DNA of 64,000 nucleotides from Pukyongiella litopenaei (GCF_003008555.2 NZ_CP027665.1:3162001-3226000), one strand, 5' to 3'. Positions 28,302 to 38,222 are shown, numbered from the stretch's first letter. Numbers and translations are program-made. The notes: generated from the letters alone by a model not told the origin.

Positions 28302-28376
28302 CAAAGGTGTCCGAGTTTCCGCACCGCCAAGAAACAGCTCCGACAGACCCACACGACCATCCGAAGGACGCCCGAG

Positions 28377-31325
28377 ATGTGCGCCGAGACACCCGACTAC
28401 AAAGACACCCTGAACCTGCCGAAGACCGGCTTTCCGATGCGCGCGGGCCTGCCCAGGCGCGAACCCGACTGGCTGGCCCGCTGGGAACGGATCGGCATCT
28501 ACGACCGACTGCGCGAAAAGGCGGCGCAGGCCGGTGGCGCGCGCCCGTCCTTCGTGCTGCATGACGGCCCGCCCTATGCCAACGGCCACCTGCATATCGG
28601 GCACGCGCTGAACAAGACGATCAAGGACATGATCGTGCGGTCGCACCAGATGATGGGCCACGATTCCCGCTATGTGCCGGGCTGGGACTGTCACGGCCTG
28701 CCGATCGAATGGAAGATCGAGGAACAATACCGCAGCAAGGGCCAGAACAAGGACGAGGTGGACGTGATCACCTTCCGGCAGGAATGCCGGAAATTCGCCG
28801 GCGAATGGGTCGATATCCAGCGCGAGGAATTCAAGCGCCTGGGCATCACCGGCAACTGGGACGATCCCTACCTGACCATGAATTTCCACGCCGAGCGGGT
28901 GATCGCCGAGGAGTTCCAGAAATTCCTGATGAACGGCACGCTCTACCAGGGGTCGAAACCGGTGATGTGGTCGCCGGTGGAACAGACCGCGCTGGCCGAG
29001 GCCGAGGTGGAGTATCACGACAAGGAAAGCTTTACCATCTGGGTGAAGTTCGCCGTTCTCGACCCGGTCGCAGGGACGGGCGAGGCGCTTGAAAACCGTG
29101 ATCTGGTCGGCGCTCACGTCGTGATCTGGACCACCACCCCATGGACCATCCCGTCCAACAGGGGTGTCGTCTATGGTGCGGATTTCGACTATGGCCTCTA
29201 CGAGGTCACCGGCACGCCGGAGGAGTCCTGGGCCAAGGTCGGCGACCGGTTCATCCTGGCCGACAAGCGCGCCGATGACGTGATGACCCGTGCCCGGCTC
29301 GAGAGCGGCATGTGGAAACGCCTGCGCGACGTAAGCGCCGAAGACCTGTCAGGCCTGACCCTGCAGCACCCGCTGGCCGGGGTCGAGGGTGGCGAGGGCG
29401 AATGGGACGCGCCGCGCGATTTCCGGCCCGCGCCCTTTGTCACCGACGAGGACGGCACCGGGTTCGTCCATTGTGCGCCCTCGCACGGGATGGACGAGTT
29501 CGAACTCTACCGGGATGCCGGGATGCTGGATGAGGTGATCACCTACAATGTCGATCCCGACGGCCGGTTCCGCGCCGACCTGCCGCTGTTCGGCGGCACC
29601 GCGATCCTGAAACCCAACGGCAAGGAAGGCAACGCGAACAAGGCGGTGATCGACAAGCTGGTCGAGGTCGGCGGCCTGCTCGCGCGTGGCAGGATCAAGC
29701 ACAGCTATCCGCATAGCTGGCGGTCTAAGGCGCCGGTCATCTACCGCAACACGCCGCAATGGTTCGCCGCCATCGACCGCGCCGTCGGCGACGGGCAGGA
29801 CGACCTGGGCACCACCATCCGGTCCCGTGCGCTCGCCGCGATCGACGAACAGGTGAAATGGACGCCCGTGTCCGGGCGCAACCGGCTCTACGCCATGATC
29901 GAGACCCGCCCCGACTGGGTGCTCAGCCGTCAGCGCGCCTGGGGTGTGCCGCTGACCTGTTTCACCCGCAAGGGCGCGCTGCCCACCGACGGTGATTTCC
30001 TGCTGCGCAATGCAGAGGTCAACGCCCGCATCCTCGAGGCGTTCGAGACCGAAGGCGCCGATGCCTGGTATGCCGAGGGCGCCCGCGAACGGTTCCTCGC
30101 GGGGATCGTGAACCCCGACGACTACGACCAGGTGTTCGATATTCTCGACGTGTGGTTCGACAGCGGGTCGACCCATGCCTTTGTCCTGCGCGACCGCGCC
30201 GACGGAACCGCGGACGGGATCGCGGATGTCTATATGGAAGGCACCGACCAGCACCGGGGCTGGTTCCATTCCTCGCTGCTGCAATCCTGCGGCACCAACG
30301 GCCGCGCGCCCTATCGCAACGTGGTCACGCACGGGTTCACGCTGGACGAGAAGGGCAACAAGATGTCCAAGTCGCTCGGCAACACCATCCTGCCCGAACA
30401 GGTCATCAAGCAATATGGCGCCGACATCCTGCGCCTGTGGGTGGCGCAGACCGACTACACCGCCGACCAGCGGCTCGGAGCCGAGATCCTCAAGGGCGTG
30501 GCCGACAGCTATCGCCGCCTGCGCAACACGATGCGGTTCATGCTGGGGGCGCTGGACGATTTCACCGAGGCCGACCGGGTCGATCCGGCCGACATGCCGG
30601 AACTGGAACGCTGGGTGCTGCACCGGCTGGCCGAACTGGATCACAAGGTGCGCACCGGCTATCGCGCGTTCGATTTCCAGGGCGTGTTCTCGGCCGTGTT
30701 CAACTTTGCCACCGTCGAACTCAGCGCGTTCTATTTCGACATCCGCAAGGACGCGCTCTATTGCGACGGCGACAGCCCGCGCCGGCGCGCCGCGCGCACC
30801 GTCATGGATCTGCTGTTTCACCGGCTGACCGCATGGCTGGCGCCGATCCTGGTGTTCACCACCGAGGAGGTCTGGCTCGAACGGTTCCCGGGCGACGACA
30901 GTTCGATCCACCTGCAGGACATGCCGCCGGTGCAGGGCGACTGGCTGGACGAACCGCTGGCGGCGAAATGGGCCGCCATCCGCCGGGTCCGCCGGGTGGT
31001 CACCGCCGCGCTCGAGGTGCAGCGCCGCGACAAGGTGATCGGCGCGTCGCTCGAAGCGGCCCCGGTCGTGCATGTGCGCGACGCCGAGGTGCTGGAGGCG
31101 CTGAAATCGGTGCCCTTCGACGATATCTGCATCACCTCGGACGTGCTCCTGACCCGCGACCCGATGCCGGCCGAAGCCTTCCGCCTGCCCGAGATCGAAG
31201 GGGTCGGCGTGGTGTTCGAAAAGGCCCGCGGCGAGAAATGCCAGCGCTGCTGGAAGATCCTGCCCGATGTCGGCCGCCATGCCCATCCGGGCATCTGCGG
31301 ACGCTGCAACGAGGCGCTGGGCTGA
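28377..31325 (+). CDS. ileS: Isoleucyl-tRNA synthetase
   Basis: 982 residues from the ATG at 28377. The class I signatures are HLHIGH (within PPYANGHLHIGHALNK) and KMSKS (GNKMSKSLGN). The CP1 editing domain lies between them (VIWTTTPWTIPSNRGV). The C-terminal zinc finger EKCQRCWKILPDVG...CGRCNEAL marks the bacterial type. It charges tRNA-Ile with isoleucine and edits valine. The alternative in-frame region upstream is not conserved. A 5' leader of roughly 145 bases carries a possible isoleucine-responsive leader peptide. ogt follows 50 bases later. Confidence 0.98.
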   Translation: MCAETPDYKDTLNLPKTGFPMRAGLPRREPDWLARWERIGIYDRLREKAAQAGGARPSFVLHDGPPYANGHLHIGHALNKTIKDMIVRSHQMMGHDSRYVPGWDCHGLPIEWKIEEQYRSKGQNKDEVDVITFRQECRKFAGEWVDIQREEFKRLGITGNWDDPYLTMNFHAERVIAEEFQKFLMNGTLYQGSKPVMWSPVEQTALAEAEVEYHDKESFTIWVKFAVLDPVAGTGEALENRDLVGAHVVIWTTTPWTIPSNRGVVYGADFDYGLYEVTGTPEESWAKVGDRFILADKRADDVMTRARLESGMWKRLRDVSAEDLSGLTLQHPLAGVEGGEGEWDAPRDFRPAPFVTDEDGTGFVHCAPSHGMDEFELYRDAGMLDEVITYNVDPDGRFRADLPLFGGTAILKPNGKEGNANKAVIDKLVEVGGLLARGRIKHSYPHSWRSKAPVIYRNTPQWFAAIDRAVGDGQDDLGTTIRSRALAAIDEQVKWTPVSGRNRLYAMIETRPDWVLSRQRAWGVPLTCFTRKGALPTDGDFLLRNAEVNARILEAFETEGADAWYAEGARERFLAGIVNPDDYDQVFDILDVWFDSGSTHAFVLRDRADGTADGIADVYMEGTDQHRGWFHSSLLQSCGTNGRAPYRNVVTHGFTLDEKGNKMSKSLGNTILPEQVIKQYGADILRLWVAQTDYTADQRLGAEILKGVADSYRRLRNTMRFMLGALDDFTEADRVDPADMPELERWVLHRLAELDHKVRTGYRAFDFQGVFSAVFNFATVELSAFYFDIRKDALYCDGDSPRRRAARTVMDLLFHRLTAWLAPILVFTTEEVWLERFPGDDSSIHLQDMPPVQGDWLDEPLAAKWAAIRRVRRVVTAALEVQRRDKVIGASLEAAPVVHVRDAEVLEALKSVPFDDICITSDVLLTRDPMPAEAFRLPEIEGVGVVFEKARGEKCQRCWKILPDVGRHAHPGICGRCNEALG

Positions 31326-31375
31326 CCCGCAATATCCGGGTTGCCCGCGCCCGCCCGCCGGGCAAGACTGCGGGC

Positions 31376-31831
31376 ATGGGCATGATCGCGGTCGATACAC
31401 GGTTCGGACGGCTCGGCATCGCCGAAGCCGACGGTGCCATCTGCGCGGTGACATGGGACGGGCGCGACGATGGCGCGCCCACCGCGCTGCTGACCGAGGC
31501 GGCCGCGCAGATGCGGGCCTATGACGCCGGGCGGCTGCGGGTCTTCGACCTGCCGTTGCGCGTCGGTGGCGGCGCATTCCAGCGCGCGGTCTGCGAGGCG
31601 ATGCGCGCCATCCCCTTCGGTGAAACCCGCACCTATGGCGAAATCGCCGGCGATCTGAAGGTTCCCGCCCGGGCCGTGGGCCGCGCCTGCGGCGGCAATC
31701 CGATCCCGGTCATCATTCCCTGCCACCGGGTGATGGGTGCAAACGGACTGACCGGGTTCTCGGGCAAGGGAGGCGTCGAGACCAAGGTGGCGCTGCTGCG
31801 TCACGAGGGCGCGGGCGGCTTCCTGCTCTGA
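31376..31831 (+). CDS. ogt: Methylated-DNA--protein-cysteine methyltransferase
   Basis: 151 residues from the ATG at 31376 (a second ATG at 31382 is equally possible). The catalytic block is IPCHRVMGANG with the acceptor cysteine. GETRTYGEIAGDLKVPARAVGRACGGNPIP supplies the DNA-binding helix with its arginine finger. The enzyme removes O6-alkyl groups from guanine in a suicide reaction. It lacks the N-terminal Ada domain and is short, so Ogt is the better name. It probably reads through from ileS, as the spacing is 50 bases with no terminator. Confidence 0.9.
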   Translation: MGMIAVDTRFGRLGIAEADGAICAVTWDGRDDGAPTALLTEAAAQMRAYDAGRLRVFDLPLRVGGGAFQRAVCEAMRAIPFGETRTYGEIAGDLKVPARAVGRACGGNPIPVIIPCHRVMGANGLTGFSGKGGVETKVALLRHEGAGGFLL

Positions 31832-31856
31832 CCCGCGCGGCGGCCATGCCCCCTAT

Positions 31857-31920
31857 CTGCCGCCAGTCCTGCTTCATCTTGCCGGATAAACTCCGGGGAG
31901 CGTGAGGGGCTGGCCCCTCA
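31857..31920 (-). repeat. Hairpin-associated intergenic repeat element, copy B
   Basis: On the minus strand, behind pcs, a perfect 9-bp hairpin (GTGAGGGGC-CA-GCCCCTCAC) is followed by GCTCCCCGGAGTTTATC, then CGGCAAGATGAAG and GGCGGCAG. This parallels copy A at 14788-14850. In addition, TATCTGCCGCC at 31854-31864 and GGCGGCAGATA at 31944-31954 form a perfect 11-bp inverted repeat around the element. The hairpin probably terminates pcs. Confidence 0.55.
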
Positions 31921-31964
31921 CTCCGGCCATGGCCACAGGCGCCGGCGGCAGATACCGGGGACCG

Positions 31965-32663
31965 TCAGCGGCCGCCGCGCACCGGGACCATCTGCTGCGC
32001 GATCCCCGCGAACAGCAGATAGAGGCTGGTGGCCACCAGCCCCCAGATGGCCCAGCTTTCGGGGTGGAAATCGACCAGGGCGGCCCAGGCGGCAAAAAAG
32101 GTCCAGGCCAGCGCCACCGGCAGAGACACCATGCGCCAGCGCTCGGTGCGCACGGGGTGGATGAATTTCAGCGGCAGGAACATCCCCACGGCGAGCAGTG
32201 CCACCAGCGCGAGACTGACCCAGAAACTCGGCTCCAGCGCAAAGATCACCAGCACCACCATGTTCCAGCACCCGGGAAAGCCGGAAAACGAATTGTCCTT
32301 TGTCTTCATGCGGGTGTCGGCAAAATACATCGCCGAGGCGAATGTTATCACGATGATCGCCGCCCAGCCGGTCCAGCCGGTCATCAACCCCGATTTGAAC
32401 AGGGCAAAGGCGGGAATGAACACATAGGTGAGATAGTCTATGATCATGTCCAGCAGCACCCCGTCAAATTCCGGGGCATGGCGTTTCACGTCGAAATGCC
32501 GGGCCATCGGGCCATCGAACCCGTCCACCACGAAGGCCACGACCAGCCACAGGAACATCAGGCTCCATTTGCCGTCCGCCGCCGCCAGCAGGGCCAGCAT
32601 GGCGAAAACGGCGCCGGTGGCGGTAAACAGATGGACAAGCAGGGCGCGGAATTCGGGGGTCAT
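31965..32663 (-). CDS. pcs: Phosphatidylcholine synthase (Pcs)
   Basis: 232 residues with about eight membrane segments. The CDP-alcohol phosphatidyltransferase motif is present as DGFDGPMAR followed by FDGVLLDMIIDY, the D-G-x2-A-R ... G-x3-D-x3-D pattern. FADTRMKTKDNSFSGFPGCWN is typical of the Pcs branch. The enzyme joins CDP-diacylglycerol and choline to make phosphatidylcholine in the inner membrane, a route largely restricted to bacteria that meet eukaryotic choline. It stands alone 40 bases downstream of xerC, with a hairpin terminator behind it. Confidence 0.92.
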   Translation of the reverse strand: MTPEFRALLVHLFTATGAVFAMLALLAAADGKWSLMFLWLVVAFVVDGFDGPMARHFDVKRHAPEFDGVLLDMIIDYLTYVFIPAFALFKSGLMTGWTGWAAIIVITFASAMYFADTRMKTKDNSFSGFPGCWNMVVLVIFALEPSFWVSLALVALLAVGMFLPLKFIHPVRTERWRMVSLPVALAWTFFAAWAALVDFHPESWAIWGLVATSLYLLFAGIAQQMVPVRGGR

Positions 32664-32702
32664 TGGGCCGTCTTGGCGAATTGGCGCGGGAAATGCAAAC
32701 CC

Positions 32703-33632
32703 TCAGCCGCCATTGGCGCGGGGATGGGCGCGGTTATACACCTCTATCAGCCGCGCATTGTCGACTGCGGTATAGACCTGCGTGGTCGAGAGCGAGGCAT
32801 GGCCCAGCAGGCTCTGGATCGCGCGCAGGTCGCCGCCCGCGTCCAACAGGTGGGTGGCAAAGCTGTGGCGCAGCGCATGCGGGGTGGCGGTGGCGGGCAG
32901 GCCCAGCTGCATCCGCGCCTGCGCCATCACGCCGCTGATCAGGCGCGGGTTCAGCGCACCGCCGCGCACGCCGCGAAACAGCGGGCCCTCGCGGGTCAGC
33001 GGATGCGGGCAGAGCGCGACGTAGCGGTCGACCGCGTCGCGCGCCGCGGGCAGCACCGGCACCATGCGCTGCTTGCCGCCCTTGCCGGTGATCCGCAGGC
33101 TGTCGGGCAGGGGCGCGTCGGCGCCGGTCAGCCCCAGCGCCTCGGAAATGCGTAGCCCGCAGCCCCAAAGCAGGGTGATCACCGCCACGTCGCGGGCCGC
33201 GACCCAGGGCGTGACCGATTGCAGTTCGACCCGGTCGATCACCGCGCGCGCCGCGTCCCGGGCCAGCGGGCGGGGCAGCTTGCGCTGAAATTTCGGCGCG
33301 CGGGCCGACAGCACCGCCGTGGGCTCGAACCCCTCGCGCTCGGCCAGCCAGCGGTAGAAGCTCTTGACCGCCGACAGCTTGCGCGCCAGCGACCGCGACC
33401 CGACGCCGCCGGCGCGGGTTGCCGCCATCCAGCCGCGCATGTCGCCGGTGGTGATCCGTTCGAGCGCGCCCAGCCCCTGCGGGCCGCCGCGATGGGCGGT
33501 CATGAAGGCCAGGAACCCGACCACGTCGCCGCGATAGGCCTCGATCGTGTTGCCGGAGGCGCCCGCCAGCGCCCGCTGCGCGTCGAGCCACCGCCCGAGC
33601 GCATCGCGGCAGGCGGGCGAGATCCCGGTCAT
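32703..33632 (-). CDS. xerC: Tyrosine recombinase XerC
   Basis: 309 residues. The N-terminal SAM-like domain is followed by the catalytic domain with all key residues: Arg in CGLRISEALGL, Lys in ITGKGGKQRMVP, His-x-x-Arg in HALRHSFATHLLD, His in LLGHASLSTTQ and the nucleophile in TQVYTAVDN. With XerD it resolves chromosome dimers at dif. It is a housekeeping recombinase and not part of the mobile element at 47.6 kb. Its start overlaps the stop of the upstream DUF484 gene (ATGA), the conserved arrangement. Confidence 0.95.
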   Translation of the reverse strand: MTGISPACRDALGRWLDAQRALAGASGNTIEAYRGDVVGFLAFMTAHRGGPQGLGALERITTGDMRGWMAATRAGGVGSRSLARKLSAVKSFYRWLAEREGFEPTAVLSARAPKFQRKLPRPLARDAARAVIDRVELQSVTPWVAARDVAVITLLWGCGLRISEALGLTGADAPLPDSLRITGKGGKQRMVPVLPAARDAVDRYVALCPHPLTREGPLFRGVRGGALNPRLISGVMAQARMQLGLPATATPHALRHSFATHLLDAGGDLRAIQSLLGHASLSTTQVYTAVDNARLIEVYNRAHPRANGG

Positions 33633-34327
33633 TTCAGCCAGCGGATCAGGCAGCGTTCGACGGCCCCGGCAAAGAAGGCGAGCAGGTCGGTGCCCTGTTT
33701 CGGCTCGAACTGGTGCGGGTCGGCCGACCCCAGAACCAGCAGGCCGGGCAGCCGGTCGTCCCCCAGATGCAGTTGCAGGCAGGCCTCGGAGCGGACCTTG
33801 TCGGCGGCCCTGCCATGAACCTGCGGAGCGGGCGCGGAATTGACCCGCAGCGTGACCTGGCGGGCCATGTCGGTGCCGATATAGCGGGCGACGAAGCCCG
33901 GTTCGGCCAGGGTCAGCACGCCGCCCAGACGGGCGGGAGCGGCGGCGGTTCCCGTCGGCGCGCTTTCCAGCACCAGCGCTACCGATTCCAGCCGCAGGAT
34001 CGCCGCGATCCCGCCGCGCAGCAGTTGCAGCCCGGTGTCGAAATCGTCGGCATCCAGCAACCGCAGGACCGCCGAATGCACCTGGTTGGTGCCGGCGAGG
34101 TTGTCATAGGCGGCCGATACCACGGTTTCATGGGTGTCGCGCAGCCGGTCCAGCCGCGATTCCAGCCGGTCCATCGCGATGCCGCGCAGATCGACCACAT
34201 TGCCGCCCATGGCCTGGTCATTGGCCGCGATCAGCGCGTTCATCACGTCACGGTCGTCCAGGATCGCGTCCGCGCGCGCGACAATCGCCGCCCGCAGGTC
34301 GTCGTCGAGATTTGCAGTGCTGCTCAT
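33629..34327 (-). CDS. DUF484 family protein
   Basis: 232 residues from the ATG at 34327 behind AGGGGCAGGC; upstream in-frame sequence is not protein-like. N-terminal helices (DDDLRAAIVARADAILDDRD) precede a GAF-like domain ending LLVLGSADPHQFEPKQGTDL then FFAGAVERCLIRWL, the DUF484 signature. The function is unknown; it is found next to xerC in many proteobacteria and may act in the same process. The stop overlaps the xerC start by four bases. Confidence 0.88.
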   Translation of the reverse strand: MSSTANLDDDLRAAIVARADAILDDRDVMNALIAANDQAMGGNVVDLRGIAMDRLESRLDRLRDTHETVVSAAYDNLAGTNQVHSAVLRLLDADDFDTGLQLLRGGIAAILRLESVALVLESAPTGTAAAPARLGGVLTLAEPGFVARYIGTDMARQVTLRVNSAPAPQVHGRAADKVRSEACLQLHLGDDRLPGLLVLGSADPHQFEPKQGTDLLAFFAGAVERCLIRWLK

Positions 34328-34420
34328 GCCTGCCCCTATTTGTTTGTTGCTTTGACGGGAATCTAACAGGGGTGATTCGCCAAATCCGCAACTTTTTGGC
34401 AAACCGGCGCGAGATAGGGC

Positions 34421-34455
34421 AAAAAGGAAACAGGGCGCCGGATCGACCGCCGCCC
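34421..34455 (-). terminator. Rho-independent terminator of fsa
   Basis: On the minus strand GGGCGGCGG (34455-34447) pairs with CCGGCGCCC (34441-34433) apart from one G-G mismatch, with a five-base loop. It is followed by TGTTTCCTTTTT. It begins 22 bases after the fsa stop and is one of the few T-tailed terminators in the window. Confidence 0.7.
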
Positions 34456-34476
34456 CGTCGTGAAATCCGCGAGGAA

Positions 34477-35130
34477 TTACAGGATCTTCTGGCCGGTCTT
34501 TTCCCAGTCCGCCAGGAAGGTGGCCAACCCCTTGTCGGTCAGCGGGTGGCTGGCCATGGCCTTGATGACGGCGGGCGGGGCGGTGATCACGTCAGCGCCG
34601 ATACGGGCGCTTTCGGTGATATGGTTCACGGTGCGGATCGACGCGGCGAGGATCTGGGTCTCGAAGCCGTAATTGTCATAGATCGTGCGGATATCGGCGA
34701 TCAGGTCCATCCCGTCGGTGTTGATGTCGTCCAGCCGGCCGATGAAGGGCGAGATGAACGTGGCGCCCGCCTTGGCCGCCAGGATCGCTTGGTTGGCCGA
34801 GAAACACAGGGTCACGTTGACCATGTTGCCCTCGCCCGACAGCACCTTGCAGGCCTTCAGCCCGTCCCAGGTCAGCGGCACCTTGACCGCGATGTTGTCG
34901 GCGATCTGCGCCAGTTTGCGGCCTTCGGCGATCATCGCCTCGGCTTCGGTGGCGACGACCTCGGCCGAGACCGGGCCATCGACGAGATCGCAGATTTCGC
35001 GGGTCACCTCGAGAATGTCGCGTCCCGATTTCAGGATCAGCGACGGGTTGGTGGTCACGCCGTCGACCATGCCCAGGTCGTTCAGCTCGGCAATGGCGTC
35101 GATTTCGGCGGTGTCGACGAAGAATTTCAT
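34477..35130 (-). CDS. fsa: Fructose-6-phosphate aldolase / transaldolase-like protein
   Basis: 217 residues, the short type of transaldolase family protein. [31 protein letters not shown] and the Schiff-base lysine in [15 protein letters not shown] are clear, as is [12 protein letters not shown]. The reaction is either cleavage of fructose 6-phosphate to dihydroxyacetone and glyceraldehyde 3-phosphate or the transaldolase step of the pentose phosphate route. Sequence alone does not separate the two, although full-length transaldolases are longer. It is monocistronic with a terminator behind it and diverges from priA. Confidence 0.9.
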   Translation of the reverse strand: MKFFVDTAEIDAIAELNDLGMVDGVTTNPSLILKSGRDILEVTREICDLVDGPVSAEVVATEAEAMIAEGRKLAQIADNIAVKVPLTWDGLKACKVLSGEGNMVNVTLCFSANQAILAAKAGATFISPFIGRLDDINTDGMDLIADIRTIYDNYGFETQILAASIRTVNHITESARIGADVITAPPAVIKAMASHPLTDKGLATFLADWEKTGQKIL

Positions 35131-35244
35131 GGGGACAGCATCCTTTGATGGGTTGGCCTTGGTCGGGCTTGGCTTTACCCCATGAGGGACGGGGCGGAAA
35201 GCCCCGAGAAATCCGCGGCAGCGCGGGGCGGCGGCGAGGGCAGG

Positions 35245-37440
35245 GTGGCGGAACCGGGGTTCTACAACGAAGGCGAACTGGTGGCGGTGCTGACCACCCA
35301 GCCGCTGGACCGGACGCTGGATTACCGCGCGCCCGAGGGCGGCTGTTTCGCCGGCGCCTATGTCGAGGTGCCGCTGGGCCCGCGCAAGGTGCCGGGCGTG
35401 GTCTGGGGGCCGGGGTTGGGCGATTTCGACATCTCCCGGGTCCGCTCGGTGATCCGGGTGCTGGACGTGGCCCCGATGCGCGCCGAGATGCAGGAGTTCC
35501 TGACCCGCATGGCCGCCTATACGCTGACGCCGCTGCCGGCGGTCTTGCGGCTGGCCACGCGTGCGCCTGGGCTGGGCGATCCGCCGTCGATGCGCAAGGT
35601 CTATCGGCTGGGTGACGGCAGGCCCGACCGGATGACCGAGGCCCGGACCCGCGTGCTGGCGCTGTTGGAAGATTTCGGCGGCCTGGCCTTCACGCTCGGC
35701 GAACTGGCCGAACAGGCCGGGGTGTCGTCATCGGTCATCAAAGGGCTGGTGGCGCAGGGGGCGGTGGCCGAGCAAGACACGCCGCGCGACCTGCCGTTTC
35801 CGCAGCTCGATCCCGCGCGGCCCGGCAAGGCGCTGACCGGCGATCAGGCGACGGCGGCCGAGGCGCTGCGCGGCGGGCTGCGCGCGGGGGGATACGGGAC
35901 CACCCTGCTCAAGGGGGTGACCGGGTCGGGCAAGACCGAGGTCTATCTGGAAGCGGTCGCCGAATGCCTGCGCGGCGGGCGGCAGGCGCTGGTGCTGCTG
36001 CCCGAGATCGCCCTGTCGGCCGAGTTTCTCACGCGGGTCGAGGCGCGGTTCGGCGCGCGTCCGGCGGAATGGCATTCGGGTGTCACCCTGACCGAACGGC
36101 GCCGGGTCTGGAAGATGATCGGGCAGGGCGGGGCGCAGCTGGTGGTCGGGGCGCGGTCGGCCCTGTTCCTGCCGTTCCGCGATCTGGGCCTGATCGTCGT
36201 CGACGAGGAACATGATACTTCCTACAAGCAGGAGGACGGCGTGCTCTACAACGCCCGCGACATGGCGGTGCTGCGTGCCTCGATCGCGGGCGCGCGGGTG
36301 GTTCTGGCCAGCGCCACGCCCTGCCTGGAAAGCTGGGCCAATGCCGAGGCCGGTAAATACGACCGGCTGGAGCTGACCGCGCGGTTCGGCGCGGCGGTGC
36401 TGCCCGAGATGCGCGCCATCGACATGCGCGCCGAACGGATGCAGGCGGGGTGCTGGATCTCGCCGGCCCTGCGGGACGCGGTTCGGCTCCGGCTGGCGCG
36501 TGGCGAACAGGCGTTGCTGTTTCTCAACCGGCGCGGCTATGCGCCGGTGACGCTGTGCCGGGCCTGCGGTCAGCAGGTTGGGTGTTCGCAATGCGACGCG
36601 CGGATGGTCGAACACCGGTTCCTCAAGCGGCTGATGTGCCACCAGTGCGGCGAGACGCAGCCGATGCCCGAGACCTGCCCGTCCTGCGGCGCCGAGGGGC
36701 GGATGGCCCCGGTCGGCCCCGGTGTCGAACGCATGGCCGAAGAGGCGGCGGCCTGTTTTCCCGATGCCCGGATCGCGGTGCTGAGTTCCGACCTGTTTTC
36801 CAGCGCACGGGCGCTGAAGGAAGGCATCGAGGCCATCGCCGGGGGCGGGGCCGACATTATCATCGGCACGCAACTGGTTGCAAAAGGGCACAATTTCCCC
36901 TTGCTGACGCTGGTCGGCGTGATCGACGCCGATCTGGGCTTGCAGGGCTCGGACCTGCGCGCCGCCGAGCGCACGTTCCAGCTGATGCGGCAGGTGGCCG
37001 GGCGGGCCGGGCGTGCCGACAAGCCGGGCACCGCACTGCTGCAGACGTTCCAGCCGGAACATCCGGTGATCCGCGCCATTCTGGGCGGTGACGAGGAAGC
37101 GTTCTGGAGCGCCGAGGCCGCGCAGCGCGAAGCGGCGGGAATGCCGCCCTACGGGCGGATGGCGGGGATCATCCTGTCGGGCAGCGATTCGGGCGCGGTG
37201 TTCGATCTGGGCAACGCGCTGGCGCGCAACGATGCGCCGCTGCGCGCCGTCAATGCGCAGGTGTTCGGCCCCGCGCCGGCGCCGATTGCCCGCATCCGCG
37301 GCCGCCACCGGGTCCGGCTGCTGGTCAAGGCGCCCAAGGGCGTCGCCCTGCAGGACGCGCTGACCCGCTGGCTGGCACCGGTGCGGCTGAAGGGCGATGC
37401 GCGGCTGGCGGTCGATATCGACCCGCAGAGCTTCTACTGA
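35245..37440 (+). CDS. priA: Primosomal protein N' (PriA helicase)
   Basis: 731 residues from the GTG at 35245, preceded by GGCGAGGG. An in-frame ATG at 35182 would add 21 unconserved residues. Family features are an N-terminal DNA-binding domain ([20 protein letters not shown]), Walker [13 protein letters not shown], Walker [20 protein letters not shown], and the zinc-binding insert with [17 protein letters not shown] and CHQCGET then CPSCG. PriA reloads the replisome at stalled forks. Its 3' end overlaps that of the convergent GST gene by 7 bases. Length matches E. coli PriA. Confidence 0.96.
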   Translation: MAEPGFYNEGELVAVLTTQPLDRTLDYRAPEGGCFAGAYVEVPLGPRKVPGVVWGPGLGDFDISRVRSVIRVLDVAPMRAEMQEFLTRMAAYTLTPLPAVLRLATRAPGLGDPPSMRKVYRLGDGRPDRMTEARTRVLALLEDFGGLAFTLGELAEQAGVSSSVIKGLVAQGAVAEQDTPRDLPFPQLDPARPGKALTGDQATAAEALRGGLRAGGYGTTLLKGVTGSGKTEVYLEAVAECLRGGRQALVLLPEIALSAEFLTRVEARFGARPAEWHSGVTLTERRRVWKMIGQGGAQLVVGARSALFLPFRDLGLIVVDEEHDTSYKQEDGVLYNARDMAVLRASIAGARVVLASATPCLESWANAEAGKYDRLELTARFGAAVLPEMRAIDMRAERMQAGCWISPALRDAVRLRLARGEQALLFLNRRGYAPVTLCRACGQQVGCSQCDARMVEHRFLKRLMCHQCGETQPMPETCPSCGAEGRMAPVGPGVERMAEEAAACFPDARIAVLSSDLFSSARALKEGIEAIAGGGADIIIGTQLVAKGHNFPLLTLVGVIDADLGLQGSDLRAAERTFQLMRQVAGRAGRADKPGTALLQTFQPEHPVIRAILGGDEEAFWSAEAAQREAAGMPPYGRMAGIILSGSDSGAVFDLGNALARNDAPLRAVNAQVFGPAPAPIARIRGRHRVRLLVKAPKGVALQDALTRWLAPVRLKGDARLAVDIDPQSFY

Positions 37441-38069
37441 CCGGGGGGCAGCCCGGCCTCGGCGGCGTGGGTTTCGCAGAACGTGTCGGCGCGTTGCTTG
37501 GCCGGACGGTCGCGCAGCCGTTCGGCATAGGCGCGAAAGGCCGGGCGGTCCTCGATCGACTTGAAATCGAGCCCCCAGATCACATGCGAACCGACATAGA
37601 CATCGGCGGCGGAAAACGCGGGGCCGGCCACATGATCCTGCGCCGTTACCGCCCGTTCCAGAGTGTCCATGGTGCGGTCGAAACTGCCGTATCCGGCCAT
37701 CCGTTCGCGGTCCTTGTCCACCTCGAACCCCAGCGCGCGGTTGGTCACCGCCGCTTCGAGCGGGCCCGCGGCAAAGAACAGCCAGCGATAATAGGCCGCC
37801 CGGTCCGCCGGGGCTGGGGCCAGGCCGACTTCGGGAAAGGCATCAGCCAGATAGGCGCAGATCGCGGCGCATTCCGAAACCAACCGGGCCCCGTGCACCA
37901 GCACGGGAACCTTGCCCATCGGGTTCAGGCGGCGAAAATCGGGGGCCGCCATTCCGGCGCCATAGCCGATCCATTCGACCTCGTAGGCGGCGCCGACCTC
38001 TTCGAGCATCCAGTGGGCGATGCGGGCGCGGGACATCGGGTTGCTGTAGAGCGTGAGCGGTGCGGACAT
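37434..38069 (-). CDS. Glutathione S-transferase family protein
   Basis: 211 residues from the ATG at 38069 with GAGG eight bases upstream. The thioredoxin-like N-terminal domain reads LTLYSNPMSRARIAHWMLEEV, with NPMGKVPVLV carrying the cis-proline and ECAAICAYLADAFP the glutathione gamma-glutamyl contact. An all-helical C-terminal domain follows (AAGPLEAAVTNRALGF, FSAADVYVGSHVIWG). The catalytic residue is probably Ser in NPMSR. The substrate is unknown. It is transcribed divergently from the MFS gene. Confidence 0.88.
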   Translation of the reverse strand: MSAPLTLYSNPMSRARIAHWMLEEVGAAYEVEWIGYGAGMAAPDFRRLNPMGKVPVLVHGARLVSECAAICAYLADAFPEVGLAPAPADRAAYYRWLFFAAGPLEAAVTNRALGFEVDKDRERMAGYGSFDRTMDTLERAVTAQDHVAGPAFSAADVYVGSHVIWGLDFKSIEDRPAFRAYAERLRDRPAKQRADTFCETHAAEAGLPPGQ

Positions 38070-38222
38070 GGGCGGGCCTCGTTCGGGTGGAACCTGCGCC
38101 AGCGTCGCACAGGCGGCGGCACCGGTCCATCCCGGCCTGCACGTGCTGTGCGGGAATGCACAGTAAATCCGCAGCCGCTGTTTCTTCTCGCATTGGAAAA
38201 TTAACAGGCGTATGAGCCTTGC

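Noticed and set aside
28189-28376. T-box-like control of ileS
   Set aside because: No T-box sequence or specifier arrangement is visible, and T-boxes are not expected in proteobacteria; a leader-peptide model fits better.
32703-33632. xerC as the missing integrase of the tRNA-Gln insertion
   Set aside because: It is a standard housekeeping XerC in its conserved place beside DUF484, 14 kb from the insertion.
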